Positions 21,961 through 34,924 of a stretch of 64,000 bases of DNA are shown here, piece by piece (position 1 is the first letter of the stretch; each line of letters opens with the position of its first letter). The position numbers and the translations under genes were made by a program. This DNA comes from Humulus lupulus. Its lineage: Eukaryota; Streptophyta; Magnoliopsida; Rosales; Cannabaceae. The stretch spans positions 29,827,107 through 29,891,106 of the forward strand of contig NC_084802.1 in the NCBI RefSeq assembly GCF_963169125.1, written 5' to 3'. The notes under the pieces are model-generated. The model was not told where the DNA came from. It saw only the letters and a program-made list of their open reading frames with translations, and did no database searches.

Positions 21961-22960
21961 ATTTTACATTTAAAAGATATCATATGGTACTCTAAACTAA
22001 TTTAAAGTTATTTTAGAAATACTTCAAGTAACTTTTTTAAAATAGATTCCTTAGGATATTGTTTGATAACTTTTGAGTAGAACATAATAAGATTCTTTTT
22101 GGTAACTCACTAAGTTAGCTGGTTACTTTAAATTTGTATCATAGCCAAAAATTTAGTCATATATCAAAGGGTAACCAATTGATATCTTAAATGATTTTAA
22201 AAGCAATGAAAATGTAGCTTTTATAAAAGTAACTATGTAGTATACTAAATAGTATCATTTTCTAATAAGCTATTCATGGTAAATTAGAATTATAGGAGTA
22301 ACTTTTAATGCTATATGATAACTAATTAGTTTGTAAAATAGGCTTGAAGGTAACGTAAAATTATCTTAAATAATAAGACATGTAAATTTTATGAGTGACT
22401 AAGAAAGTCTATCAAAAGTTTTCATTTAAAAGTTATTGTGTAGTATACTAAATTAATTTTTATTAATAAGCTATATGGTAACTTGTTATACTATATGACA
22501 ACTCATTAGTTTATGAAATAACCTTGAAGGTTTCCAAAATGTATCTTAAATAATAAGATATCATAATATAACCTAAAAATAACTAATTGTTATATTAAGA
22601 TGTCTGCAAATAAGTTTTGGAGGTAACCAAAATGTATCTGAAATAATATGTCTAAAAATAAAGTTTTTTTTTTATAAAAAAAAGGTAACCAATTGGTATC
22701 TTATCAGTATCATAAGTAACCAATAGGTAACTTTTTACATCCCAGAAAAACAAAAAATTCGGGAAGCGAGATTTCCCTATTTTTTTTTTCAAAATTTGGC
22801 ATACCATGTTGATGTGGCACAATATATGTGTAAATAAGTTGTTTTAAGGTATTTTTTGAATTAGTTTACATTTTTAAGGTATTTGTGTAAATTTCCCATA
22901 AAAACTTTATAAACAAATTTATTTCACTAAACTCAATCAAAATAAATAAAAATAAAATTT

Positions 22961-23909
22961 CACCACTACAAAAACACCTTTTTAGGACACATTTTTAGGA
23001 CACTCACATAAATGTGAGTCCTTAAAGAATTTGTTTTAGGACTCGCGGAGCGAGTCCTAAAAACTATGTGTGTCCTAAAAGTTTGAGTTTTTTTTAAACA
23101 AACACCTCTTGGACTTTTTAGGACTCGCAACGCGAGTCCTAATAAAAGAATGTTGCGAGTCCTAAAAACTTATGTGTATCATAAAATTTTGAATTTTAAA
23201 AAACTGGGGTTTGAGTCCTAAAAACATTCTTCACGAGTCCTAAAAACTTATGTGTATCATAAAATTTTGAATTTTAAAAAATTTCGAATTCCCTCCAAAT
23301 TTTTTTAACAAAAGTTTTATTATTATATATTAAAAAAAAACAAAAAAATCACACAACCCACATTCTCACTCTCTCTCCTCAGTTCCCTCTCTCTCTCTCT
23401 CCCAAAGTTCCTTCTCTCTCTCCCTCTCTCCCGAAGTGCTAACGCCAAACGCCGCCGTCCCACCTCTGGCCACCGCCACGCATCGGACCAATGGAAGCGC
23501 AGTCCCCGAAACCACCGACTCCCGGAGATGGCGACCTCACGCGCGGCCTAAGGTCCTCAACGAGGCACTTGAAGTTCGGTTGTTCATGGGTTTCTCCCAA
23601 ACTTTCCGAGCATATTCTGACCACCTTGAACCACCACGAGCTGAACCACCACCGCCATCATACTCCTTGCTTCTTGGGCTTTAAAACCCAATAGTTTGTT
23701 TTCTGAACCACCACCTTTTAATGGTGGCACTGCCACCGTCGCCGGAGCCCCACCGCTGGATTCAAAACCCACAAATTATTTTTTTTTTAAATAAAAAATA
23801 AAAAATTTTAGGACTCGCAATGCGAGTCCTAAAAAACCCAAGTTTTTTAAGGCTCTCAAATAGAGGACTCGCACCCCGCAAGTCCTAAAAAGCCTTTTTT
23901 GTAGTAGTG
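22961..23909. mobile_element. Small non-autonomous CACTA element
   Basis: The 949 bp element starts CACCACTACAAAAA and ends TTTTTTGTAGTAGTG, inverted ends of the CACTA superfamily. It is flanked on both sides by TTT (22958-22960 and 23910-23912), a 3 bp target duplication. Perfect palindromes of the type GGACTCGC-NNN-GCGAGTCC lie near both ends. A GC-rich middle (about 23430-23760) has several overlapping open frames of 60-80 codons on both strands. No transposase is present. Confidence 0.85.
23034..23155. repeat. Subterminal palindromes of the CACTA element, left side
   Basis: TTAGGACTCGC-GGA-GCGAGTCCTAA near 23036 and TTAGGACTCGC-AAC-GCGAGTCCTAA near 23119 are perfect palindromes apart from the 3-base centre. 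A matching one near the right end, at about 23809-23833, has centre AAT. Half-sites of the same sequence are interspersed. They are candidates for transposase binding sites. Confidence 0.75.
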
Positions 23910-25150
23910 TTTAAAATCCTAAATGCAATCTAAAATTAAAAACCAATATCGCAAACACACATTTTCTCGTTCTTTTGTTCTTACTCCCCATCTCCTTCAT
24001 CCATAAATATTTACATATGAACTAGAGATATTGATAATCGTGAGGGGAAATTATGTCGTCAATAAGGGGTGACTATGGCAACAATAATGGGTGACTATGA
24101 CAGAGCATTGACACCAGCAACGAGGGCTTCCAGAGCTTGGCAACGATGGGTGACTATGGTGGACTTTAGATTTGTTCGTGAATGTTGATGAACTTTGAGG
24201 GAACTTCAAATCTATGTGTCGATGGAGTTGCGCGACATGGGCGACTAAGCTAGGCTGCAACGATGAAGGGTAAGGGCGACGACATATCTAGTTCATGGAT
24301 ATATGGGCTTAGATAATGGAGGAGAAGCTTGGGCGATGGTAGGTCTACTTTATGGAGATGGAGCTAGACCGATGGCAACTGAGGATAAGCTTGAATTGGG
24401 TTTGATTTACATATATATATATATTGATGTATAGATATGAATCTAAGACCGTATCTATTTTTTTTTCTAATTTTTATTTTGGTTTTGAGATTTTGTTTTG
24501 TGTATAATTTTGAAACAGGTTGAGGTGTTGATTTTGTTATTTTTTGCGATTTTAGTTTTGGATTTTGATTTGGGGTGTTGATTTTATTATGGATTGTTCT
24601 TTGATAGTTTGTTTTGAAAGTTTGATTAAATTTCGATATGAACTAAAGAAAAAGAATATCAAATCCAAATTTCATTAACTTTTTTTTTTTTGTGCTCTTG
24701 ATTGTTCTTGGGTGGTCTTAAGAATTTGTTTTCAAAACTTTAATTAAATTCTTATAAGAAACATAAAAAAAATATTAGCAAATCCATAATTTATTATTAT
24801 TTTTTTTGGAATTTTTTTTTGTTACAATAATTTTTATGAAATACAAAAATAAATATTTTTTGTTTTAAAATTAATTTTATAAAAAAAATTATAAGCTAGA
24901 ACAATAACAATATGACATGTGTCAAGACAATTTTTTTAAATTAATTAGTATAATTGAAGGTAATTTGGTCATATTGAAAAAAAAAATCCAAATTTGAGCA
25001 TAATGCAACATTTTATACTGATTTTATAATTACACTGTACTATGTGAGTATTATTCGTAATAGATAATACTGTACTTATACTTTCTTTAAACACAAGCTA
25101 CTAAATGAATGTATTCCCAAAATAAAAATAATTATTTATAAAAAGAAAAT
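23910..25150. other. AT-rich stretch without a gene
   Basis: Nothing coding is supported. 24040-24370 is relatively G-rich and repeats the phrase GGGTGACTATG four times (near 24067, 24089 and 24147, with a variant), which may be a degenerate local repeat. The remainder is poly-A/T-rich. Confidence 0.55.
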
Positions 25151-25159
25151 TTTCCTTTT

Positions 25160-26413
25160 AGTTTGAAGTTAATATTTCAATTGATATTTCAAAACCCTCT
25201 TCATCTAGCAATATTTTATCAATATGGTGGAAGTCATTTTGGGGAATCAAAATATCCCGTAAGATTTTACATTTTGTATGGAGATGATTCCATGAAATTC
25301 TACCTACTTTCAAAGGGTTACACCGTCGCAATATTGCCCCAAATAATAATTGTCCTTTATGTGGGTTTGGAGAGTATTCCAATGTACATGCGGTTTTTTG
25401 GTGTCCATTTTCTAAGGAAATATGAGATTATTGGGATTTTCCTTTCATGTCACGTAGAGATTAAGAAATTTCTTTCAAAAATATTATCATTTATGCGTCT
25501 GAAATTTTAGAAAATGAATCATTTCCAAACATGTTAATTGTAGCATGGATCATATGGTTTGAAAGGAATAAGAGAACTCATGGACAACCAGCAAAACATG
25601 CTCACCAAGTGTTTCAATGGGTAATTCACTATTGTGAATCAATAAAAAGTACACTAACAAAGGCTGAGAAATCTTTACCAAGTGTTCGAGCTCAGTATCA
25701 AAGAAGAGAGGAACCAGGGAACCCCCCCCCCCCCCCCCCCCCCCATTACTTTAGTGGTTGATGCTGCAATATTTACCCAGATAAAAACAGTGGGATTCAG
25801 AGCAATTATTCTTTCCTCCGAAAAACAAGTATTAACAACTTTATCAAAACCTCTAGAAGGTAAATTGGAGTTCGATTATCTTCATTTTAAACTTGTACTT
25901 AGTTTTTAGGAAATTTATGTATTTTCTCTAAGGTCTAGGGACCCTAACCAGGGAATTCACTTGTGTTAGGGTTGTTGTGCTTTGATAGTGGTCTTACTTA
26001 AATCCCTTCTCTTTTCTTATTTTTCTCATTTAGATGTTATACCTTAAACTATTTCGTTTTGTCATGTAGGGATTCTATCAGCTTTTCAAGCAGAAGATAT
26101 GGCACTACTAGTGGCACTTGTCTGGGCTCGAGGCTTAGGACTTCAATTTGATGTAGTTTCTTTTGAATCTCTATCTCTTGTAATGGCACTGAACAACAAT
26201 TTAACCAACCAAAATGAACTAAGAATAATTTTCTTCGATATAAAAACTTTATTGTCTAATTTTCCGAGGGTATCTCTATCTCATGTTGGTCTTAAATTTA
26301 ACATGACAGCTCATGGATTAGCTAAGCATGCCCTTTGGCTAGACAATGAGTTTTGCTGGTTAGAGGAAATCCTTCCCCCAATTTGTACTCTATTTCTATT
26401 GCAATCTAAATAG
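25160..26413 (+). pseudogene. zf-RVT plus RNase H-like pseudogene (LINE-derived or domesticated)
   Basis: The first part encodes a zf-RVT-type segment: ISRKILHFVWR, then a stop, then CPLCGFGEYSNVHAVFWCPF. A WIIWFERNKRTHGQ segment follows (near 25540), then the start of an RNase H fold (LVVDAAIFTQIKTVGFRAII, near 25752) and the rest of it (FQAEDMALLVALVWARGLGLQ, 26085-26400). This is the layout of the C-terminal part of plant L1-like ORF2 proteins and of related RNase H-like host genes (RVT_3). A 23-base C run breaks it at 25722. The gap 25906-26080 could be an intron, ending in TAG at about 26070. Stops and frame changes show it is not functional. Confidence 0.7.
25722..25744. repeat. Poly-C run of 23
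   Basis: Twenty-three consecutive C residues lie exactly at the Pro-rich linker that precedes the RNase H domain in this protein family. It could be slippage expansion of a short CCC run or an assembly or base-calling artefact. Confidence 0.9.
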
Positions 26414-26514
26414 AAATAAAATTCGTTATACTCATTTTTTGAGTGTCACTACCTATCAGCCCAGATCATGTCTAAGGTCCAGTCATTTGTTACTTTGTCT
26501 AATTATTGGGCCAA

Positions 26515-28846
26515 TGTAATGCTCCAAAATCCTAACCCTGAGACCTCATTAGGGTACTAGTCATTTCAAATCGTTTTAAAGCTTGAAAACTAAATGATAG
26601 TCTATATAGTGCATAAAACTTTGTTAAAAACACTCTTATTAAAAACATGCAACATTGGGATATCCGTAATTTAAAATAAAACATTTATCTTAAATGAAAT
26701 AACCAAACAAAACTATTTTTGGTCTCCATTCATAATAAAACACATTTAAAACCACATGAATAAAAAAATGTTAAATAAAGGTGTTTACGTCCCTTTGATC
26801 GTAACAATGTTGAAAGGCTCTCATGATATACATTTCCTTTCTAGATTGGACTTCACCCATCGCCACAAAACAAAACTAACATATGGCACCTGCAACATAG
26901 AGTACCCGTGAGCTAACGCCCAGCAAGAAGAGCTATGTAGGTCACAATCCCAAAGCCCAATCATAAAATATATACTAGCTCAACTATCACATCTTAATTC
27001 ATAACATATCATAAAATATTCATAATATAACATATTATAGCATAACATAATAAAATCATAATGCATGATACCAGTGTCATTCCAGCCATTTATCAATATC
27101 ATTCTAGCCATTATAACAACAAACATACCACCCTTGCAACGACCCACTGCCCTTGTGACAGCCCACTGCTCTTGCAACACTCCTTGGTTCTTACCACATA
27201 CCAAGTTAAAAGAATATGTATTACGTTGCTCTTTCCACATTTGTTGTATTCATCATAACATACTCAAAGCATGATAAAACAAATTATCATAAAGTCAATG
27301 TGAACATGCATCAATACACATAAGCATGCAATAATCGTAACTCCCATAACATATATGACAAAGCATAGTCATACACATAACATGAACAATCATAACCATT
27401 AGATCACACATATAGAACACTTGTGCACTCAAATGCACACCTTGTGTTATAGTGACCACTCTTCCTACCTCAGGTCCAGTAGCGACGCAATCACCTCCCT
27501 TCAAGTGCCTTGCCAAGTCCTAAATCCAAAACATACAGTATATGTCATTTAGAAACTCATAACTTAACCAAATATCATGAACTAATCTTACACTTTCTAA
27601 GAACCAATCACCCTTAAAGTGTCATTAAGAAAGTCCTAAAATCCTCAAACAGAACACCCTTAAACTACACCATCAAATACCCAACCAAAATCATCAAAAT
27701 GTGGAAAAAAACATGATTTTTGGGCATGTAGCGTAGTCGCGGTACCCTTTGGGCGCGGTCGTGCCCGACGGAAAACCCAGATATTGACTTTTCTTCAAAC
27801 AGTCATAACTCTCTCAATTTAATCTAATTTGAATGATTCTTTTTGTGCTTTTTTCTTCTTGAATTCCTCTATATCATCATAAAATTCTTAGATATTAATA
27901 TAATACCAAAATTCATGAGCATCCCTTAGCTCCATAACTCTAACAATCTCTTGCAACAAAACTTCTTCTTCCCCAAGCTATCTTTCCAATCTTCAAGACT
28001 AGCAATCATAACTTATTAAATTCAACCCTAAAATGTTTCTAACCATTATATATTAACAACCTAGTCTATAAAATGCATAAAAAACCAATCATCCCAACCT
28101 ATCAGGCTTTCTAATCAAATCCACCATTAACATAACTCAAAGCTTCAAGAACTATCAAAGAAACTTAAAAAGGGTGAGAAGTTCTTACCAAGATCATGTA
28201 GAGCAACCTAAGCCACAAAAATCTCCTCCCAAAGCATCATAAGAGATCCCCCACACAAGTTCCTAGTGATCCATACGTATATGAAGAGATCCTCATCCTT
28301 CTTCTTCCTTAGATCTTGAACCCTAGTCTAGAGAGAGATTTCTCTCCTTTGATCATGTGTAGAGCAGTCACCAAATTCAAATTGTGAGTCTAAACCTAAC
28401 CCTAATCTCTCACTTTCTATTTATAATGACTCACTATCACCAAATTACCATCCTACCATTGATCTAAGCCATTCTAACAATTTCATTAAACCTTTTTTAG
28501 TACTTCCCCACTAAACTATTAGTTTTCATAATCCATAATTAGCTCATTCCCCATAAGTTATCTTTATTCCATTATGACCCCACTTTCAACAATTCTTGAC
28601 AATAAAACCCCTAGCACTTGAAGGAAAATGTGATTCGTCACTTTAACACATAACTCGAGCACCCTCGATATTTTCCAACATAAAATATCTTACACAAATA
28701 TTAATATCACATAAACATATTCATCTAATCATATAACACGTAATTTCACAAAATTACAAAATTACCACTCAAGATTATTAAATACCAAATTGCCCTCACA
28801 TGCCAAAATTACCAAAATACCCATGAAATGAAAAGACGGATATACA
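26515..28846 (-). repeat. 3' LTR of T2 (about 2332 bp)
   Basis: In plus coordinates it begins TGTAATGCTCC and ends GGATATACA. It holds the conserved box at 26883-26930 (minus strand GCTCACGGGTACTCTATGTT, then GCAGGT), a short tandem repeat of about 19 bp at 27131-27180 (CCCTTGYRACRRCCCACTG), and a GC-rich cluster at about 27725-27775 (CGCGGTACC, GGGCGCGGTCGTGCCCGACG). These three features lie at the same LTR positions as their counterparts in T1 and T3. Confidence 0.87.
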
Positions 28847-31800
28847 ACTATCCAATCCTTAAAAAGAATTTCGTCCTCGAAATCCATTGTACCATACCAT
28901 CAAGGTTCTCTCCTCCTTGAGTGTCATTTATAGTTCAACCTTTCCTTGTCACCCACTTTTTATGATCATCATGAAGCTTTTTGGCGAAGCATTATAGTCA
29001 TATCCAATAAATAACATATACTTATATCCATTTTTGGGTTTTCACTACCCTTTGATCAAATTCTAACCACTTTAACCCTTATTTTACCTTCAATTCTTTG
29101 CCACTTAATATTCCTGCCACTTAGTAACTCATCAATACTGGTTCTACTTTACAGTCCATAACTATTACCATATATTCGATAGCATATATGAACACACTCA
29201 TACTATGTTTCTTCGTCTAGAATTCTTATTGGCTTGCAACATATGTACTCTTAAACCATTTTCCCTTATCAATTCAATCATCCAACCAAGAATAAAATCT
29301 GACATGTGTTCCTATAAATTTTATTTTAAGCGCCTTCTAACGTCAGATGTTGACTTATTCTTTTCAATAACACTAAGGCTCATAATGCCATACTCATTTT
29401 TCCTGCCAGCCCTTCCTATACAGGCTTTTTGTTCTCATTCTTTCAGTCTCACAATTCAATTACTCACATCCAAATGCTTAGTCCACGTGTTTGGCTTTTC
29501 CACTAACCCTTAAAAGTAGTCATTCACTTTTGACTCTTCTGAATTCCTTATTTCTGATGTGTCCTATTGAACAAGTGGATAATATCCTCCTTTTTACCCC
29601 TTCGCTTAAGATGTTGTCCAAAATTTGTCACTTGTTAGCTATAACAGTAACACAAACTCATTCAAACATATGCCATAGCCTAATACAATCCAATAACTGA
29701 CTTCGCTTTGTGTTCCTTTGAATGCGGGTCTATCATTCACTATTATTTCCATCTGAGAATGAGATTCTAAGCCACCTTTTATTCTTATATCCATTGACTC
29801 TGAAAATTATTCTTAAATCATGACGAAAGTGTTAGATCTTTTACAAATCTATCCAAATATACGGTCCTTAAGACTTAAATCATTTTTCTAATGTTTCCAA
29901 TTTCGAGATCAACCCATTGCAATTGTCTTTTTTACAGAAAATGAACCACATTAATCCATAAATCCATCCATTTTAATCACTAATTAATCTTGTTACTTTG
30001 AATCCTTTGGACTCCATCTGTATCGCATTCTAATACTTCTATGAGTTGTAACATCCCTACATGTTACTTCATAATCAAGTCCCCCCACACTGGGCTTCCA
30101 TTCTTTGAAGTGATTTAGATATCTCTATGCCTTAAAAATACCATCCATCATATCCATAAAACTATTGGTATCTTCTTCCAAATAGTGCATCGTAGAAGTC
30201 CATACTATCCAAGTATAAAACGTTTCCAAAATATATTCCTTCCTATATCATGGTTTACTAACATCTTTCTCCTTATCATAGTCCGGGCATATTCCTATAG
30301 CCTCAGATTTTCAAACACTTGCAATCACTGTGTCTTAATCAATAACTCAGCTCCTTAAAGTTCTTTGTCCATTGTTCCTACATCCATGCCTTACACTTAT
30401 TTATCCTTGTTTACTCTTCCTGGTTATGTGTTCCTCATTTATTTCTCGTCTGTAGTGAAATCTCGATGCAATCCTTCCATGTGTTCGTAGCCTCCGTCAT
30501 GCCAAGTGGAAAATGGTGCCCCTAATGTTGATTACCTTCATGTAGTCGTATCGACCATGACATGTTGTAAGTTGTAGTGTTATGCCTTACGTAGTGATCT
30601 CTCCTCAAGTATCGATATGTTATTGTCCTCATCTAGTCCATTTCATTCACCTGTGGTTGTCTGTCGTCTCCTTTGTAGTGGGCGCTTTGTGCTTTCTTGT
30701 CATCCTTTCAAGATATAGTATGTTGAATTTCCTTTAAAACCTCATAACGTTATCTTATCCTTATTGGTGAACTTATAGTACGTAAAATTTCGTCGGTGTA
30801 CTCACCAAGTACAACTTTTTTTAAAAAAAATCTAACTCCACATTCGTCGTTCTTTATAGATATCAACTTCTCCCTTGTTTTTATATTCTTTTACAATAGA
30901 GGTGTCCATTCCTCTGTCATACTTAATGTCATTCTTCGTTGGTTGATGTCTTGCTTCTCACTACGCAAAGTCCTCTAATACAAAAATTACAACCGTTATG
31001 GGGTTCTCTCTACTGTCTCCCATCACACTTGATCCTTGATTGACAGACAAAGAACTTTTAGAGTCATCTTTGTTCTTATTATTTCGTGTTGTAGTTCCTT
31101 AAAAGTGCATTCTCTGTCCACTCCATCCTTTCCTCAACATCCCAGATTTTTGCTTCTCTTTCAAAGTCGAACTTAATTGGTAACTTTGTTCCTTATCGTC
31201 ACCAAAATCCCTTATGATTCTCGGCTCGCTTCTTATATGGAGTCAAATGACTCTGGTAGTCCTACTAGATGTGCTCATCCAAGTTATTCTTAGAAACCTT
31301 CCAACTAAGCTCCGAGCTCTCTAAATCATATGCCTAAAACTTCACATAAAAATACTTATACCAAGTACTTGTTGGCTTCCCATCCGCTTTTCGTGTCGTA
31401 TCCAAGTGTGTTCCATCATCCTTTATAGTTTAGACCTTCGTGTATATTATGTGTGTGATTAGGATTTTCTTCTCCTAGCAGTCAGTCCTTGTGACGAAAG
31501 TTCATGGTTGACACCTAACCATCATACCCTTCATCGCCCAACGACTCGACTCCTTATCGAATGTTGGAGATCTTTGAATTAGAAACCTTCGCAAGTGGCA
31601 TTCAATAGTCCTTGTGGCTAGGATAATATCAATGGCATTATGATTGTGTTCTACCTATGCCCAACGTGTAGCTCGCCTCAAATGATTCCACCTCTCATTC
31701 TGAGTCCTATTAGCTCCTCAATGTCAGAACAACACCCATTTTTCCTTGGGTCTAAGAGCTAACTGATTGCCTCCTCTTCCTTCTTAAGATAACTTCTCTC

Positions 31801-32919
31801 AACCAAGACATGCTAAACTGAACACAGCATGACTCAAAAAATTGTTGATAACCAACAATCAAACATACAAAACGTTCTACCAACTAACTACACAAAAAGC
31901 TAGCGGTACAAACAAACAACAAGCATACATGCAAAAAACAGACATATAACACATATATAATACACCAAAACACTTTATAAGTGTAGGGTAATAAGGGATT
32001 ACGCTCATCCTCAAGCCAATTCAGTCAACTGGGGATATGGCTGCTTCACCACACAATTACACCGGTCTTCCCCCTTAGCATCACCTGACGCATTTATTTT
32101 TCCCATCAAATACTTACAAGTAGGCCCTCACTAATTTCTAAGCCAAAGACAATGAGTTACTATAACAAGCTTTTTTTTATTCTTCTATCCTCAATCTACT
32201 AAACTGAATTACCTTATGCTATCCCACTCAATAACCATCAAACTAGTTTCCTAGTTTGACCTACAAGCTTTTCTTGTCATTCCTTATGTACATAATCAAA
32301 CTTAATCTCATAACGTAGTCAAATCCTTATTCATAGTACAAACCCATAAATTCTAACCACTCACATGCACTTATTACCCATCATTGCATCATGAAAACAC
32401 ATCATCATTTTGACACTATACTTTTATCATTATATCATTTTGAAATTCACACTAAATATAAAATCCCAATTATAGATCATAAATGCTTACCTCACTATCA
32501 TGATACAAACATCTCTCTATCAAACCATTACAATTTTTCCTAAAAAGAAAACATAGCACAGTGTGCTAAACGTAGCACGACGCGTTAGATGCAACATAAC
32601 AGCTAAACGCAATGCAAAGTGCTAAACATAGCATGGCATGTTAAATGCAACGCCACTCGATCATATTCCACCAATCATGATACTCATTTCTCTCACTTCT
32701 AACTTCCAATCATAGTAACTTAGACCTTCATATAATCATAAAACTTAAGTCTAACCTTACTAAACCTATTAACATGCAGTAGCAAAGCGTAAAAAAAATG
32801 AAACAAAACAACTAACTTAAGAACTAAAACTTACAGTGCGATGGGTCGAGTCCTTTCCAGTCTTCATACGTATATAATGAGATATTGACGACAATACAAC
32901 CTTTGGCTCTAATATCAAT
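28847..32919 (-). other. Interior of T2, no long coding frame
   Basis: It begins (minus strand, at its 3' end) with the GGATAG tract and TTTCGAGGACGAAATT at about 28850-28882 and ends at the primer binding site. I could not place gag, protease, RT or integrase with confidence. Frames are short on both strands. Either coding sequence has decayed beyond recognition by eye, or the interior was non-coding. A small degenerate repeat of GCTAAACGTAGCA-like phrases lies at 32548-32655. Confidence 0.65.
32905..32917 (-). other. Primer binding site of T2 (tRNA-Met-like)
   Basis: The minus strand reads TGATATTAGAGCC, two transitions from the TGGTATCAGAGCC of an intact site, just inside the LTR end GGGGTGTTACA. 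Confidence 0.82.
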
Positions 32920-33152
32920 TGTAACACCCCAAAATCCTAACCCCGAGACCTCATTAGGGTATTAGTCATTTCAAATCGTTTTAAAGCTTGAAAACCAAAT
33001 GATAGACTATATAGTGCATAAAACTTTGTTAGAAACATTCTTATTAAAACCATGCAGCAATTGGATATTCGTAATTTAAATTGAAACATGTATCTTAAAT
33101 GCAAGTAACCAAACAAAACTATTTTTGGTCTCCATTCATAACAAAACACATT
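32920..33152 (-). repeat. 5' LTR of T2, truncated to 233 bp
   Basis: Matches 26515-26747 closely (TGTAACACCCCAAAATCC against TGTAATGCTCCAAAATCC). It ends at AAAACACATT, where the Tat-A LTR begins. Confidence 0.9.
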
Positions 33153-34006
33153 TGTTGCTGCGTTTTTCGCTATCAACCTTAAAACGAGAGATTAAAGAAA
33201 TAAACAACAAGAACAAAATAGTCTTTACGTGGTTCAGGCTATGAAAGAGCCCTAGTCCACGAGTCTTTGGTATTAAGAGGATTGGAAGCTTGTTGAGGCA
33301 AGTTCCAATGGTGTATTCTCAAGCAGCATTTAGATTCCTCTGAGTACAAGGTATTTTTCTCTCTAAAAAACCGAACCATTTACAATGAAACTCTCAGCCC
33401 TATTTATAGAGGATGGGGTCATTAATACTAATCATTTGTAATTAATACACATTCTTCCCATTATTGGGGGATTAATACCAATTAAATGCAATGGGCTGCA
33501 TTAAATAGAGACCACAGCCCAAGCGAGATCCGCGGGGCCCACTACAAAAAGGTACCTACTTTATGGGGAACATGCCCCAGGTACTGTCAAGGCGTCCTAT
33601 AAGTATTTTCATGTCAGACGGCATAGTGGGAGTGTGAATTATCGAGTCGTACACTCGAAAACACTATGGATAGATCGCCAAAAAGGTTTTCAGATGATCC
33701 TTTGGCGCTGCAAACCTGCACTAGCTGACACTTGGCGCCTATCTTAGGTCTGAGAACCAGAACCTCGGACCTGGGGAACGACTGAGGGAGGAGAACTATT
33801 GTCGTAGTTGCTTCACCTAGAAAACCTCCAACTTTGAGGGCAAACCTCGGAGGGTAATCTACCAACTGGCGAAGACAAATGACCTCACCTGGAAGGATCC
33901 TCACCCCAAAGAGAGACCTCGGGGGGTAACATATCCTGAAGATGTCTACGAGCATCTGAGCCAATCACTATGAGTTGCCACATGCCGAGAGGTGAAAATA
34001 CGGACA
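33153..34006 (-). repeat. 3' LTR of Tat-A (854 bp)
   Basis: On the minus strand it starts TGTCCGTATTTTCACC (at 34006) and ends AAAAACGCAGCAACA (at 33153). TATA box CTATAAATAGGGCTGAGAG (near 33403). Leader phrase AGCCTGAACCACGTAAA. Outside it, minus-strand GAGACTTGGGGGAAAAATAT (34007-34026) is the polypurine tract. Open frames within it are not genes. Confidence 0.87.
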
Positions 34007-34348
34007 ATATTTTTCCCCCAAGTCTCTACTCACCATCAGGTAGTGGAGACTTAAATTAGGAGGAGTGGTTTGAAAAAGTGGAGGGAAAAACGTTTGGGCT
34101 TTCCTCTCACATCAATTTGAAAAGTAAACCCACGTGTCAACGCCCCATTGTTGGGTCCGTTAATCTGCGTATTTAATTAGGGGTCAACTTCGCGATCCCT
34201 AACGTCCACTCTATACCCGAGACGTCTTTTCCAAAAGAAACAATGATTACGATCCACACCTTTTGAACCCTGACCGTTGGATCAATCTCATCAAGATAAG
34301 CAATCTGATGGTCGTGGGGAAATGGTTCCCCCCCTAATCTTTACTTGG

Positions 34349-34356
34349 TATAAAAC
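34349..34356 (+). promoter_or_regulatory. TATA box of the Tat-A antisense gene
   Basis: TATAAAAC follows TTACTTGG and precedes a CT-rich leader (CTCTCTTCTCTCTCGCCC). It lies outside the LTR and faces away from it. Position and leader composition fit a separate RNA polymerase II promoter for the plus-strand gene. Confidence 0.55.
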
Positions 34357-34924
34357 CCAGAAAAAACCATCTTCAGTCTTACACTAGCCATAAGAAAATA
34401 AAAAACCCTCACATAAACCTCTCTTCTCTCTCGCCCTTATCTTCAACCATTTTTTCTAGCAACCCTGGATGATTGGCATGAATCGTCATACTTCAGGGCA
34501 GACGACAGGCATTACTTCAGGGTCAAGACTCACCTCAACACTTACCTGCTTTTCATCTCGAGTAAGTGCCCTTGACCTTTTTTTTTTTTTTGTATGCTTG
34601 AGGATTTTTTATATATGTTTCGGAATGCCAATGGTATGGTATTTGAGAGTTTGTTTCTGGTTTTCACGAGTCATTTTAGGCACATTTCGATATTAAGGAC
34701 GTTCAAAATGGCCCTCAAAATTTTTTATGTCACTTGTGCATTTATGGGCCTGTGACCAAAATATGCGAAATTCCTAGATTTTGGTAGGTTCATCCCCTCC
34801 AGTCTGCCCTTAGGTGCCGAGGATACCCACATTTGCAAAACCTTCCTCTTTTCCTTGAGCATGATCCTTATAGTCATCCGTGTTTTGGCCATCTTTCTTT
34901 CGGTCAGAATACTAACTGCTTGGT

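Larger units (their letters stand above)
19956..22898. mobile_element. MULE-like element with long, diverged inverted ends
   Basis: The left part (about 19960-20507) and the right part (about 22560-22898, with related sequence back to about 22000) are inverted copies. Matching phrases include GTTTTGGTTACCTCCAAAAC, TTATTTACANATATA followed by the CACATCA motif, and GTTTTTCTGGG. The right outer end reads AAGGTATTTGTGTAAATTTCCC, which resembles plant Mutator-like termini. No transposase is present. The ends are imprecise and I could not fix a target duplication. Confidence 0.6.
26515..33152 (-). mobile_element. T2: Tekay-like chromovirus, 5' LTR truncated
   Basis: On the minus strand: truncated 5' LTR (33152-32920), tRNA-Met-type primer site, a 4 kb interior with no long frame, the CGAGGACGAAAT box and polypurine tract, and a complete 3' LTR (28846-26515). 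The 5' LTR is cut at 33152 by the Tat-A LTR. The missing rest of the 5' LTR is not found on the far side of the Tat-A/Tat-B block, so the locus has been rearranged. Confidence 0.85.

Noticed and set aside
24040..24370. Possible small gene with GGGTGACTATG repeats
   Set aside because: No continuous frame with sensible composition on either strand.
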